Below, one piece after another: positions 10,651 to 22,950 of a DNA stretch of 64,000 bases. How positions within the stretch are numbered: the first letter of the stretch is position 1; each line of letters starts with the position of its first letter. This stretch comes from Rhyzopertha dominica (taxonomy: Eukaryota > Arthropoda > Insecta > Coleoptera > Bostrichidae): positions 9,796,001 to 9,860,000 of the forward strand of contig QCXZ01000064.1 in the NCBI GenBank assembly GCA_025024175.1. Reading direction: 5' to 3'. The notes beneath the pieces were generated by a model. That model was given only the letters and a program-made list of their open reading frames with translations, searched no databases and was not told the origin of the DNA. Position numbers and translations under genes: made by a program.

Positions 10651-11079
10651 CTGTCAAAAAAGGACTATAATTACTTTTAATTTTATCCACCCCAGACCAA
10701 AAAGCATGTTTATGTTTCTCACATAGTATCGTTGAACTTCCAGATAAACAATGTACAACTATCGATCCACGTAGTCTTGTTAAAAATTGGATCATTTGTA
10801 CAAAGAAAATTTAAACATTCATATTCTGCTTTTATTATACTCTCTCAACTGAATAACACATCAGGCATATAAACAGATGTGACGAAATTTGCGCCATAGA
10901 AAATAAAATACCAGGTAATAACTGTTTTAAGTAATTTCAAACCAATGAACCTTACGAATGATTAATTTGCTTTGGCTTTGAAAACCTGTAGTTAATTCAT
11001 GACTTGGTTTTCAAACTGGGCGCTTTATAGGGTCTCTGTCATTGTCTCAACTTTGCAGACGCTATTAGTTTAAATATTT

Positions 11080-11385
11080 TGAAGTACTTTTTGATATTGC
11101 GCAAATGGCATTTAAAGTCGATTAAACACCATAGACATGTTAATGTGGGCAGAACTTACAGCACAGGAAGTTACTGGGCTATTTGTATTGCACTTGTTGG
11201 AAAGGACGCTGCCAGATTATTTAAAAAATATCGATTTGGAAAGAGAGCAAGATTAAGCTTTCAACAAGATGGGGCTCCACTACATAATTCAAGAGCAGTA
11301 TCTAATAATTATTTAAATGAGCGTTTCCCTAATCAATGTATTGCTAATAGAAAAGAAGTGTGTTCTGTCCTGCAAGATGACCGAG
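11080..11385 (+). mobile_element. Tc1/mariner-type transposase fragment
   Basis: The ORF at 11079-11390 contains FQQDGAPLHNSRAVSNNYL followed by NERFPNQCI. This is the signature around the second catalytic Asp (QQDGAPPHNSR) and the FPNRWIG stretch of a large group of insect IS630/Tc1/mariner transposases. The N-terminal DNA-binding part is missing and the C-terminal RSPDLTPLDFFLWG motif is not seen in frame. It is a fragment, perhaps 70 residues long, within the proposed otp intron. Confidence 0.75.
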
Positions 11386-13249
11386 TCTAACGTCACTCTA
11401 CTACTAAATATTGTCCTATGCGGCTGACGTCTAGGTGCTGTTCATAGTAAACTCGAATTGCTCTTCTTGAGTTTTCATAGTAAATTCGCAGCATTTCATG
11501 TTTTTCAGCAAGGGTAACATTCATGATTAAGTAAAAATACACACAATGAAAACGAGCAGACCACTTGGCAAAACATTTATAAGTAGCTTTGTTTTTTTTA
11601 TAGCTATCCAGGTTATTGTTTCGATTTTTAACGTTTTCAATTTCAGAATTATCTATATTGAATAACTAAGTTTAAGGTTTACATGTTTTGGACATCAAAT
11701 TAGTCAGAAAAATAAATTGGATTGATTGGTGTATTCAGAAGATATACCGTGCGTTCGAAAAAAATAAAGTTGGACATAAAAAAGCAAAAACAAAATATTT
11801 TAGAAACAGAAGACGAGACGAGAATTGGTTTCAAAGACTGTATCTGTAACTAACAGCAGATTGATGCTTTCAGAACTAAACTGTGTGGTATCCCTGGGAT
11901 ATGGAGGTAGACAAACAAGCAGAAGCACGCAATAATTGATGATGGCAACACTGAGTATGTACATATCTTCAATAAGTATCTCTCTCTGTCTCTCTGCGGC
12001 CGGATGGTATTACAACATCCAGAGTGTTCCTCAATTAAGAACTGAACATATCAGACTAGTTGTTCGTGTTAGTGATATTAGAAGGTGTTCTGTTCTCATT
12101 ACAGGTTATTTGAAATTACCATATGGAAGAATGACAAGGTTCAGAATTGTTCTATACGTTTTCAGTTTGGTAATTTTTTTAATTCTTGGTCAAAAAACCT
12201 CAACTGATGAGAATTCATGCGATGCAGATGATATTTGTTTAACAATATGAGCCCCAGACCCAGAAATGTAAGTATTTCTCAGTTCTAAAGAAAGAAAAAA
12301 CTAGCTATAATGTCATAACCAGAAAACAATTTCAATGCCAGTTGTGCAATATAAACGGATACCTACACGACGTACCTACGAGTATATATATTACATTCAG
12401 TGGCGATAATGTGGTCTCAAAATGTACGCCTAGATTTCAAATATTAGGTTTATTTTAATAAAGGCTTTATGTAACTAACTGCATCATTTTCTTATTAGTT
12501 TGATGTACCACACGTCATCTATGGTTTTCACTAAAAGCATCCCAAAGTAAGAGATCTTTTTAACCTATTTTATAAGTTTGTCGCTCCTTGTCCTAAAATG
12601 CACTTAATTTAATTTTTATATTAATACTTTCCATTGTTCTTTTGTGTTAAGTGTACGCAATAAATGCCATACCCTTTGACACTACATGATAGTAAATACA
12701 CGAAGCATATAGAAGGGTAATCTATAAAATCAGGAAACAATCAAACGCTAAGGTGCAATATGAAGGAATTTTCGCTAACCTGAAGAAGTGTGACATTTTT
12801 TGTAAGTACACCCGATGCCGAGAAGATGGCATATTTATGTACAAAACATTCAAATTTAAAAGAATAGAAAACGTTCTCAAAACGTTGACCGACTACTGAT
12901 CATTTGATCAACTAAGTGAACAGCCTACGGCTTTGACAACTACAAGTATAAATGCTAAGGCTGAGATGTCAGCAAGACAAATATAAAATAAGGACGAAAT
13001 TGCAGAATGTACGATTTCAAGAATTTGATGAAAAAATAAATACTACCCACTCAAATAATATATTAACCAAACACTATTCAACTGAAATGCAGCACAAATA
13101 ATAAACTTTTTTATACAGGTGGTACATTAATCAATATAGTCATGAGGAAAATTTTGGCAATAAAATATTAAGGACCGGTGAATCTAACTTTATAAACTGT
13201 TCTACCATGAAACCTAACATCAAACAGTTATGCACAAATAATTCCTAAA

Positions 13250-13425
13250 ACTCTTGAGATAAACTGGATGATATTCCTTTAATAGTGCCTCGCAGCATGC
13301 GGTTTCAGCAAAATGGCGCTCTCACACACAATTCTGACGCCATAATTCGTTATTTAAAACAACAATTTCCAAAGAGAGTGATAATAACACATCCAGTTGT
13401 GCCGCCAAATTTAAATATCTACTAT
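13250..13425 (+). mobile_element. Tc1/mariner-type transposase fragment
   Basis: The translation SMRFQQNGALTHNSDAIIRY followed by LKQQFPKRVIITHP corresponds to the same catalytic region as the copy at 11080 (FQQDGAPPHNS ... FPNRWIG). The catalytic Asp is changed to Asn (QQNGA). Stops break the flanks. It is clearly diverged from the copy at 11080, so it is a separate old insertion. Confidence 0.7.
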
Positions 13426-14089
13426 ATTTTATAAGTTTGAAGAAATTCCAACCTTTAATTACAGATAGGAAAATTATATTTAGTTTTAAATCGAAGTATT
13501 GAGAATAAACTGCTTTTAAGCTATAAATAATAAACACAGAGATAGTAAGGGTAGTAATTTGCAATACTGCTCCTTTCCGAACCGAAAATCCAATGTAGTA
13601 GGTATGTTGTATTGTAAATGGTACCAGACCTTCATATTTGGCACTGACCATACATAATCTGCAAAGCGCTTATTATATTTCTAAAACGGAGGTGTGGTGA
13701 TTTATAAAAAATTCAGCTCTAACCAACTGGAAATTAACCTACCAATAACAAGGTTTGCTTAATACATCAACATGCTGGTTCCATTTTATTTGCGTATTAA
13801 TTTGTTGAAATCACAGCCATCATAAAATATTATAAATGCCGATTTCTAAAAATGAATAAATCAAATATTGATAGGCTTATTACAAACAGCGAAGCATAAA
13901 TTTCTGTTTGTATATACCCATAGCGTTTGGTGTATTTTTGCACATCTCGATACAAAAGGTTTGTAAATATTTTATGTGCATGTGGCATGGAAACAGAACC
14001 AACAACTTTGTGTTAATAAGTTTTGTAATGTGGTAGTGATAATCAGAAGACCAGTTTATTTTTCTGTAGCACGGCATGGTTAATTCTTA

Positions 14090-14235
14090 AGCTTTAGCGT
14101 AATTCTAATGCCACGACTGCCTTTGGGCTAGAATTTTAAATCTGGGACGGCATCGGCGGCCAATGAAATCGCGAGGTACCTCGTTGGGAAAATGGCAGCG
14201 TTATGGTCTGTGCAAACATTTACTGAATTGATTCA
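14090..14235. promoter_or_regulatory. GC-richer non-repeat block in the otp intron
   Basis: Between AT-rich flanks lies CCACGACTGCCTTTGGGC ... GGGACGGCATCGGCGGCC ... CGCGAGGTACCTCG ... GGCAGCGTTATGG. It includes the perfect 12-bp palindrome CGAGGTACCTCG. No ORF or transposon match is seen. Such islands in a developmental gene intron are often conserved noncoding elements, but that is inference. Confidence 0.25.
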
Positions 14236-16437
14236 TCGGGCACGACGGATATGGTAAATCTTAAACGTATTGGTCAAAATTAAACCAAAATTATCAGATC
14301 AAAACCTTTTTATGTCTCCTTCCATTAATTAAGATTAGTTACCTACTAAAATAATAAATAGGTCTACTTAATAAAAGCTATTAAGCATTTGGGATTTTTC
14401 ATAAAAATTTAACAATAACGATTAGAAAGTGCTCTAGGAAAATCAAATTCATCATACCGAATGAAGCAGACGTCACAAAGCTAAAAAGCCTTTAACGGAT
14501 ATGTTCTGTTGATAAGAGATGTTAGAGGTAACGTAACCATTTTAGCCAAGAAATCAGATTATGTTCAAAAAACCAGTTTTTTTGTTTCTGAATTCATAAG
14601 TCATTTGTGTAGTGCGGATTACTATAACTAAGACTTTCTCAATTTTTGTTGCATGTACATTCTCGACATCAATAACGCGCACACCTCTTCATCAAATGAA
14701 TGGAAAATTTACTAACGCTTATATTACTCATATAGGACCATTTGAAGGCACTGTGATGTGATATGGCACATACTCAGTTGTTTTACGGTACACCTACCTG
14801 TGTTTATTGTGCTGCAAGTTTATATTTACTATAGCGGTAAATTTATTTACAAGTACGTTTAACCTGCGTTTACTAAGGTTAAAACCGAATAAGCAAAGTG
14901 AGATGCTTGCATGAACTTGTACCTACTCTACCAACCAGACAGATTGCAATGGAGTGGTGGATAACAGTTCATTATTTTGAACACACTGAAACTATACCTC
15001 GAGATATAGAGTTGAGAGACAGTTTTCTAATTTATACACATGCAATTTGTCTTAGTTTATTTAGATGCCCACAATACTTTATTAACTGCAAGGTGCGAAC
15101 TATTTATTTAATTTAAACCTAGGACTCCTACGTATAAATATCAAGTAATTTTGATTTCTTTATTTGTTATATGACAGCATGTAAAAGCTCTGTATGAACT
15201 TTTTAAAATTTTAAAGATTGAGTCATATTTGATATGATGTAAGTAGCTACACTAAGTTATATCTTATAGGTATCTACATTTTATATTCAATATTTAATAC
15301 CTAAAGAGCACTGCTTGAGGGGCGTATTTCTTTGTGTGTATCGTTGAATAATTTATAGTAAGAACACCTTATTGTAAGAACCTAAGCTATATAGACCCTT
15401 ACAAGGAAACGACCGTGACCGTTAGTATAAGTTGCTAATGATATCTGCTTCCTGTAGAATAACTGTGTAATTACTAATAATTTATACGAGTATTTATTAT
15501 CATACACTTCGCTTATTATACTAGTATTAAAATTATCATAAAAAATATTTTACAAAAAAAATCAAAGCTGAAGCTACAATTCTACAGGGTAATATGTTGA
15601 ACCAGTCGTTATGTATTTTATAGAGCGAATCATGAACTAGTCCATTATAGTAATGCTATATGGGCCATTTTCGCTATTTAGGTTGGGTTCATAAACGTAT
15701 ATTACTTCAATAAAAATGTATTATCCTGATTTGCAAAATTTACTAAAATATTACATAAAATTTGGTCCAAGATGCTGTATCTACATGAATCATAAATTGA
15801 TCCTGAATATCGCAGACTACAGATTGACCTTATATAATTTTTACTAAACTGCACAGAATATCTTTATTATCTACAGTCAAGAATCCAGGTAATTATCTAA
15901 AAGGTTTGCGTTTGCCGGAGTGGTTTAATAATTACCAAAGTATTTCTTGGAAAATGTGAGATACATAAATAAATACGACTGTATTGAACGAAAAATGTTG
16001 TTTGGTAACAAAAGTTATTGCATTTATGAAAGACGATAAAGATAATCCATGTTTTCAAAACAACTATCCGGATACTTACATAAGAGACATATTAAAAGAG
16101 GCTTGTCTTCCCATATTCCAGCAAGGTTCAAATTAGACAACAAAACTATGAACTGCACTAAGCCAATTTGCCAGTGACAATAAAAGCATAGTTTGAAGAA
16201 CCTGGTAAAAAAGGGTTTAGTAATGATGTGGAGGGAAGATACTTCAACAATTGCGCCCAAAATTTACAAAAATTGAGTGCATCACTGTTAAAAGTTAATA
16301 AAAGAGGACTTTAACAAGTACCTCTACTTGACTTCAACGGCAGTCAAATGCAATTTAATATTAATGTATACACTGATTCGTCCGACACAACCGATAAGGA
16401 TAAGTACCTATTATTATATTTTTAATATTAAATCGCG

Positions 16438-16466
16438 TTTTAATAATAATAATAATAATATAAATA
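16438..16466. repeat. (TAA)n microsatellite
   Basis: About eight to nine TAA units with a short AT-rich extension. Confidence 0.9.
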
Positions 16467-17246
16467 ATTAGTAAATTATTTGGTAAATGAGTGAGAATGG
16501 ATATGATATGGACATACTTGGCACGTTTTGAAACATCTTGGACAAGGTAAAATATTTCTTAGATTTCGTATTATTACCTAAGCTCCAATAAGTTAATAGA
16601 TGAAGAACCCTTACAAGTTTGACATACTCCATTGCTGCAGACCATTACACTAATGATATAAACAATTTTTTGTAGCTGCTAAAAGTATTATACACTTCAA
16701 GTAGGTAGGTATTTCTCCACCGGCACCGCGGCATCACGCGAATTAAAATATTTTGGCGACATCCTCGTATTTCTTATTCTACATACTGCTAGGTATTCTA
16801 TTGTATGCCATCAAAAGTGCTGACCCTAATGTCAAAATAAATTTGTAACTGCAGAAATTATGCTGATAGAACTATAAAACCGCATCTAACGTTCACAGTT
16901 AAATGTCTGTGTGGTCTAGCCCACCAGACTTTTGGGACATTTATGGGGGATTGTTACCATGGTAAGATTAGATGCATCTTATTTTTTGCTGGTGCGGAAA
17001 TTCCGCAATTGGGATACAAATAGACTACCTACACAAGTTCAGATTGTCTTCAAAGATATACCTAGGTCGCTAAAGTAGAAAACCTTTCTTGATTCGGACC
17101 ACATTCGTGATATTTTAAAGGNTTTCAAGAACTTTAGGGTATTTTAGCGACTTTGTTGAAATGTGAAACCACATTAATCAAAACATTTTTTCTGGTTTTC
17201 TACTGGTTTAAACTTTATTTTACAAAAATAGCGTATCTATACAAGG

Positions 17247-17680
17247 CGTGGCATTTAATTAATGAGAGTACTGTTTTTGCGCGAGTGTGGTAATTCCGCG
17301 CCATGATATTGAACAACAATATGATATCAATTTTTGGACGAATCTCTTTTGCGAAGAAAATGATTGATTAAGTGATTCAGATGATCGGTAATAAAGCCAT
17401 GAGTTGAAGGAGGTAGTGATGAGCAAATCAACAGTGAAAAAGTTGATTATTTACTACTTCGACTAAAAAAATGTAATACATGTTGAGTTTGTGTCATCTG
17501 AGCGGACTGTAAATCAAGAATTTTATCTCCAAGTACTTGAACGATTGCAAAAAAGACATGAAATGTCATAAAACATTCACCATGATAATGAGCCACGCCC
17601 TCGCGTCGTGCATTGGTGCGGCAGAATTTTTCGCTTCAAAAATATCAGTACGTTTAATTTTGAAGAAAATTGTATAAGAT
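17247..17680 (+). mobile_element. Mariner (mos1-type) transposase remnant
   Basis: At 17247 GTGGCATTTAATTAATGAGAGTAC resembles a mariner terminal repeat. Further in, the translation gives STVKKLIIYYFD, then after a stop NVIHVEFVSSERTVNQEFYL and QVLERLQKRHEM, then HHDNEPRPRVV. These match the mariner catalytic core (LIVFFDxKG ... TVNQEFYLEVLKRLR ... HHDNAPAHTA), with two of the catalytic Asp positions (FFD and HHDN) still present. The N-terminal half of the transposase is absent or unreadable. Stops make it non-functional. It lies in the proposed otp intron. Confidence 0.75.
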
Positions 17681-18149
17681 TTGCAGAAATTCAACTCCAG
17701 TATCAAGTAAATAAAAATAAAGTTAATGCAGTTACCAGAGTCGAAAAAAGAATAAGAGTTTGGACGAAATAATAATTCTCCACAGTTGTAAAATTCCCGA
17801 ATGCATCGTGGTCTTCAAAAACGGTTGGCTTTGACAAATGACAGTTTCCAATAACGATGTAAATGAAATTTTTCTCGACTTATCGGAACCTCTATCAGGA
17901 GAATTGTACACCACGAAATAAATTTTAATCATTTATATATCAATTTTTTACCTAAAAACTAACTTTTGGAATTAAAAAACAGAAATGTACCTAAAATGCA
18001 GATACCTTTTATAATTAATCGGATCCGTTATGTTCATTCTGAATCATTATAGGTAAGTATACCCTCAAATCCATAAAGTGGAAATTCACAAACAAATCAA
18101 TAAAATGCTCCATTAAAAATTAATACAACCTAACCATGTCTTCAGCTAT

Positions 18150-18820
18150 GTTGGTAGTTGAAGAAAACTTGATGGGGAGTCGTCACAGATTATCGGAGAA
18201 AAAGTCTATCGATGATAAGTATTTTTTCCCGAATATTCGGTAATGTCCGGTGTTGTCAGTACTTTACTACGCTAGACATAGACAAGCAACATTAAACAAA
18301 TAGTAATGAACAAAACGATATTCCATAAACTACATTCTTAACAGAATTTTAGACATGTCGAATTCGTCCGTATGCCCTTTGGGCTCAAGAACATTCCAAC
18401 AACATTTCAAACGGTGCTGGATAATGCATGGACAGGAATTAAAAATGCCTCATCTACCTTGACGACATAATTACATTTGGGGTATCTTTATAAGGGCAAC
18501 TGTTTTCCAAAGAATCCGAGACACTAAATTAAAAATTCAAGTAAAAAAATCGGATTTCGAGAAATTGCGTACCTTAGTCATAGGTATTATAATTCCAGAA
18601 ATTAACCCAACTCGTATAAGGTAAAGGGAATTAAATAATTTCTGGTGCCTCGACCTTTTAGATTATTACAAAAAAATCTGAATTATATTGTAGTAAAGCT
18701 AAACGTGTAAAATTCATTATTACGCCTATTTTAAAAGCAGCACATTTTTTTGCGTTGTAAATCCGACATTGAAAGTGTTACTTGAAGAAAATGTGCTCAG
18801 TTTAGATATTATTAACTAGA
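18150..18820 (+). mobile_element. Ty3/gypsy reverse transcriptase fragment
   Basis: The plus strand yields, across several frames, a gypsy reverse transcriptase. A start resembling VVTDYRRKSLSMIS is the DYRKLN/KTIDD region. FEFVRMPFGLKNIPTTFQ (about 18358-18411) is diagnostic, followed by VLDNAW, LTT/HLG in place of the YxDD box region, and FQRIRDTKLKIQVKKSDF and ITPILKAAHFF further on. The catalytic YLDD box is lost to a frameshift (STLTT). It is an old fragment without recognised LTRs. Confidence 0.75.
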
Positions 18821-20075
18821 AGTTCAGCTGCCTTCATCGGTCGGCACTTCTTTGAGCGTGCGCTAAAGAGCACGTCACTAAAGCTCCCGATGAAATTGAT
18901 AATACACAATTATCTGGAAGTTTCCCATAAGACTATTTTACATTTTGCATATATAGCTCCAGTGGTACCTACTTGGAATTCATGGACCGTGGCTTATGAA
19001 AGAACTGGCCAATATGGCAGTACCTATCTGTCGATGCGGAAGACAGAGGGTCAGCAATTGCTGTAACTAGCTATTCCAAATATGACAACATACAAAAAGC
19101 GTGTGTTTAGCGTTGTTGATGATGTATTATGTGCCTCATCGCCTTTTTTCTGCAGTATACAGAAAGAATTAACAGCTTTATTAATTTTTTTATGGTAGAA
19201 TGGTTCAAATGCTTGCATGAGCGCCTAGTTATAACAATACAATAATTGATGCAACTTTTGTGATTTTCACCATCATGCATTTTTGGATTTCGAATTTTTG
19301 TAGTAACCTTAGCAGTTTGCTAGTCACGTTTGGATCATTTATAAAACAATATCAATATTCCTTCAGGTTATAAATTCAAAAAATCCACGGGGCATACTTT
19401 TCGAAGAATATCAACCACTCTTTTAGCAAACAATGAAGCTGACATTACTTCAATCGAAAGGCATGAAGGAAGTGAAAAAGTTCTTCTGTAGCTGAAAGCT
19501 ATATCTAGAAGATTGCATTGAACAGAAAAATAAAACTTCTCTTTAGATTATTATTCTTAGAGAAAAAGTTAAGAAGAGTACAATTTTCAAAGAACCTCTT
19601 CTTACAAGTTCAACTTCTAATATTCAAACTAATTCCAGTAATAAGTAATTCCGTTGGCGTTCTGTTGTACGTTCCATATTCATCATTAGAGATAAATGTA
19701 TACAGGTATTTTGTTAAAATTCGTTCAGCATTTGCATTTTTGAGAGTTTATACGTCTATTTTACGGCCGCGCTGGCTTTTTCTCTACTCTTTACAACCCA
19801 GAAGTTTCCTAATCTTTTAGTCATGGTGTAAGGAACAATATCGATGCAGTTGTGCGTGAAGTGGTTTTATGTTACGGACGCCATGATGATTTACAATTGA
19901 GCGATTGCTTCCATTCACGTTAATTTATAACCTTTGTAGGATATGTCGATACCTCTAGGTATGTTTAGATATATAGGTAGGTNCCTATTAAATAATAGAC
20001 TTCAAGCACAATTGTAACTCCGTAATTGTCTCTAATATGCAATAAAATTGCAAGTACCTAATATAATATATGTAC

Positions 20076-20150
20076 CAACCGCCATGCTATTAGCAGTGAA
20101 ATTACCGTACATAAATTTTCTCATTTAATATTGATAAAATAACATAAATC
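20076..20150 (+). repeat. Direct repeat, left copy
   Basis: GTACCAACCGCCATGCTATTAGCAGTGAAATTACCGTACATAAATTTTCTCATTTAAT recurs at 20662-20732 with about 10 changes. The two copies are 586 bp apart in the same orientation. No coding or transposon identity. Confidence 0.7.
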
Positions 20151-20661
20151 TTTGCGAGACGGATCATTTCAAGAAATGCTGGCCACGGCCGCCGAATGGC
20201 ATTAAATTCCGCCAAGCTCTGCGCGTTCGAGGATTGTGCATGGGATCCAATACAAGATAGTCAAAATGTACCTCAAACGAATTATTGGCGTCGCTAGCCT
20301 AACGTTTGAAGGATTTTATACCTGCTTGTTTTAAACCAAGTGAGGGCAATCTTTAATTCCCGTCCATGTTGTAATGTAAATAATTACACGTAGGTTTAAG
20401 CGGCAGTTAACTGTGTTACGTTAGTTTAGGATATTTTATCTGTCGGAAAATATAAATTGCGTAGATAGGTATTTTTTTGGCAATTCAAACAGGAAGGCTG
20501 TTGAGCATGGATTGCAAATGTTGTAAAGTTATTCTACGCCGCGAACGTTATAAAAATTTACGATTTCGAGGATATGTCGATATAATAAGCTTTAAGTGTA
20601 ATTATTGTAAAACCTTAATCTTTTATATACAAAAAAGGTTTGCAAATGAACTAGTTAAATA

Positions 20662-20732
20662 CGTACCAACCATCATGCTATTAGCAGTGAAGTCACTGTA
20701 CATAAATTTTGTCATCTAATGCTGATAATATT
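20662..20732 (+). repeat. Direct repeat, right copy
   Basis: Partner of 20076-20150: GTACCAACCATCATGCTATTAGCAGTGAAGTCACTGTACATAAATTTTGTCATCTAAT. It could mark a local duplication or two insertions of one short element. Confidence 0.7.
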
Positions 20733-21312
20733 ACTTATAGTTCCAAAAAGAAAGTTCATGTTAACTTAACGTCAATGTTCACTAAACTTCCAAACTTCCA
20801 GTAAAAAGAACGTGAAATCACCATACNCAAACATCAAGTTTCNTTNCTCGGAAGGCAAACCGCTGCCATATTAGTGGGCAGGTATAGATCGCGAAGCCTC
20901 GGCCGTTCAAATAAAATACGTGCGTGTTCCTATGTTTGTGGTACATTTAAGTCATCGAAGTATTTCGGGAAATGCGCATGTCACACTGAACCCGATTGGG
21001 TACTTACTGAGCCTACGCACGTACTACCGACGAAATTGTAAATTGCATTGCACACGGGCATTTTCGGGTGCGAGCGCGGCGGAGGAACGGCTCCAGGACG
21101 CGGTCAGCATCAACTAAAAGTATGAAAGATTGTTAGAGAGTACGAACGTATACGAAACTGCGTATCCCTAATTGTATGGCCTACCAGAGCCGCCGGGCGA
21201 TATTGGCTTAATGAGGGCGAGGCAGCGTCAATTTAGCCCATTTAACTAGCCTATCGTTAGTACGCTGAATCACTAAAGACTTTAGCGTCAATTAGTGCCC
21301 CCACTAACTTAC

Positions 21313-21337
21313 CGACAGAGCCCAGATTGTTGAGCAT
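21313..21337 (-). CDS. otp: Proposed otp first coding exon
   Basis: On the minus strand the sequence AAAATC-ATG-CTC-AAC-AAT-CTG-GGC-TCT-GTC-G is followed at once by GTAAGTTAG, a near-consensus splice donor. It encodes MLNNLGSV plus one base (phase 1). The homeobox exon acceptor is also phase 1 and supplies GC, making a Gly codon, so the joined start reads MLNNLGSVGIKEM. This resembles the start of vertebrate OTP, which begins with Met-Leu and has Leu-Gly-Met-Lys at the same junction as far as I recall. The Met codon has A at -3, and an in-frame TAA stands 48 nt upstream with no other in-frame ATG between. The call rests on phase, position and similarity; transcript data would settle it. Confidence 0.65.
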
Positions 21338-21720
21338 GATTTTGTTAACGCCACAGATGGTCTCCAGGCTGACGCACTGCACTGTTTATTTAATGAGTAC
21401 TGATTTGATACTGAATTGTGAATATGTTTGTGGATACCGCCGTGGACGCTGTGCGCCGTGAGTGGGAGGGTATCCGGTGCCGGCGTTACCCCCTTAAGGG
21501 GCGTGGCGTAGCGTGGGGGCGGTGCAGATGTACCCACGTGAATTTAACAGGCTACCATTGCTCATTCATATGGGCGTCTTCCCCGTCTTCCTGTCGAGAA
21601 GTTCCCCTTTTCGGTCCCCACCTAGCTACTAGCTAGTCGCCTTTGGCCTGCAGGGCGTACGTCGCCGTAGCGTAGCTTCCGGCGAATTCTTTGTTACCGG
21701 AACGGAAAGAATCGCAGGAG
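21338..21720 (-). promoter_or_regulatory. otp: GC-rich otp 5' UTR/promoter region
   Basis: Immediately upstream (minus strand) of the proposed start codon is the most GC- and CpG-rich stretch of the window, with CCACGCTACGCCACGCCCC, CACGTG (21535) and GGCGACGTACGCCC. Two short upstream ORFs start at ATG 21569 (5 codons) and ATG 21565 (24 codons). Initiator-like TCAGTA/TCAGTG strings lie at 21390-21420 on the minus strand. A 77-residue ORF over 21304-21537 in another frame has no homology and is taken as chance. The transcription start is not determined. Confidence 0.45.
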
Positions 21721-21966
21721 CGTCTCTTTTATCTATTTATCATTTCTCAAGAGTTCGTTTACGAATATATGATATCTAATCTGCTCGCTAGAACGTCCCC
21801 TTTTTCTAACTTTACGCTGCATTGAATAATTAAATACAAATTTGCATAAGTCGTTCCTTCATTTCTGAATCAATCAAAAATAAATACGAATAACTATAAG
21901 TATAATATCCATTTTCTAAGTGACTGCCTTCCATTATTAAGCACAAAATGTTGAGGGAAGGAAATA

Positions 21967-21981
21967 TCCTCTCTCTCTCTT
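21967..21981. repeat. (CT)n microsatellite
   Basis: Six or seven CT units followed by a T run. Confidence 0.8.
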
Positions 21982-22079
21982 TTTATGTTGTTTCACCAAC
22001 TACAGTGTAGGTACCTTTCTTCTGCCAACAGTCAAAAGATAAAAACAGGACCGGATTCACAACTTTTCCACCTCTATAA

Positions 22080-22950
22080 ACTATTGCTTTTACCTTGTTG
22101 AGTTGGGTTAAATCCATCTGGCGTTACGTATAATACGGCCAAGATACGCAACTTATCGCCTAAGAAATTCGGGTTTTGGAAAACTCTTGGCAAAACGTTA
22201 ATATGCTCTTGTAAAGTTACGCTAAAGGTAATTATGTCGTCAAGAAAGACGAGAGATTATTATACTGGATTCCTCTCAAAAGGTTGCCGGAAATTTTTTA
22301 AGCCCAAACGGCACGCTGAAGAATTCATAATGTTCAAATATTTTGCCGCTATCTAAGTCGAGCATAGTAGATACAATGGCCTAAATTATCAAGATCATTA
22401 ATATTCGGAAGATGATACTTCCCCTCGATAGTTTTTCTTTTAAACACCGATAATCAATTTCTCTTTACCTGTGGCGTCAAGTTTTTCTGCAAACACCTAT
22501 ATGGGTGTGGACAAGGCTCAATGATAAGGTCGGATTAAATTTTTATCGAGCATTTTATTCATTTGCATTTAGATTTTGTTTTTATGGATTTGAGGATGCC
22601 GCTATGTTTTAGAGTAAACAGCAATTTCATCAGATGTATGTATAAAGTGATTTGATTGGTAAATGTTAACGGATCAAATTTAATATTAAAGTTAGACACC
22701 CAGCATAGGTATTCCGTATAGATATCGATCATTTCTGTCCTTTTTCACCGTCAAAATAACAAGGATATAACTTTGATAAGTCTATAAATTTATTTTTTTA
22801 AAGAATCTACATTTGAATTAATAAAGTTTGTTTCGTGGTGTACCAATATTTCAACCGCTAGAGGTTCCGAAATTTCGAAATAAATTTCTTTTTAATCATT
22901 GTTAAATAGCCAGTTTTGGAAACCACGATACATTCTGAAATTTCAGAACT
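22080..22950 (-). mobile_element. Ty3/gypsy reverse transcriptase fragment
   Basis: The minus strand gives gypsy polymerase pieces in order. Reading downward in coordinate they are KNLTPQVKRN (DASGKxR region), FKRKTIEGKYHLPNIND with NLGHC (the YRKLN/YPLPNI region), KIFEHYEF, VPFGLKKFPATF, and VFLDDIITFSVTLQEH (the catalytic YLDD box as FLDD). After these comes PTQLNKVKAIV, the position that precedes the RNase H region. Several frameshifts and stops separate them. It is related to, but oriented opposite to, the fragment at 18150-18820. No LTR pair recognised. It lies just upstream of the otp 5' region. Confidence 0.8.

Larger units (their letters stand above)
10651..21312 (-). other. otp: otp intron 1 (proposed)
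   Basis: If exon 1 is right, this 10,662-bp intron runs from GTAAGT (21312) to TTTGACAG (10651). It carries transposase scraps, a mariner remnant, a gypsy fragment and a pair of direct repeats, all listed separately. The parts 11400-13280, 14260-16430 and 18830-20070 show nothing recognisable. Confidence 0.65.

Noticed and set aside
10484..10726. Plus-strand ORF over the homeobox exon
   Set aside because: Antisense shadow of the otp exon.
10651..10795. Upstream extension of the homeobox ORF to a Met at 10795
   Set aside because: The strong acceptor at 10651-10652 and the loss of any Otp likeness upstream make this intron.
21304..21537. 77-residue minus-strand ORF overlapping the proposed otp first exon
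   Set aside because: It is in a different frame from the MLNNLGSV start, begins with GTG, lacks homology and crosses the splice donor; taken as a by-product of GC-rich 5' UTR.
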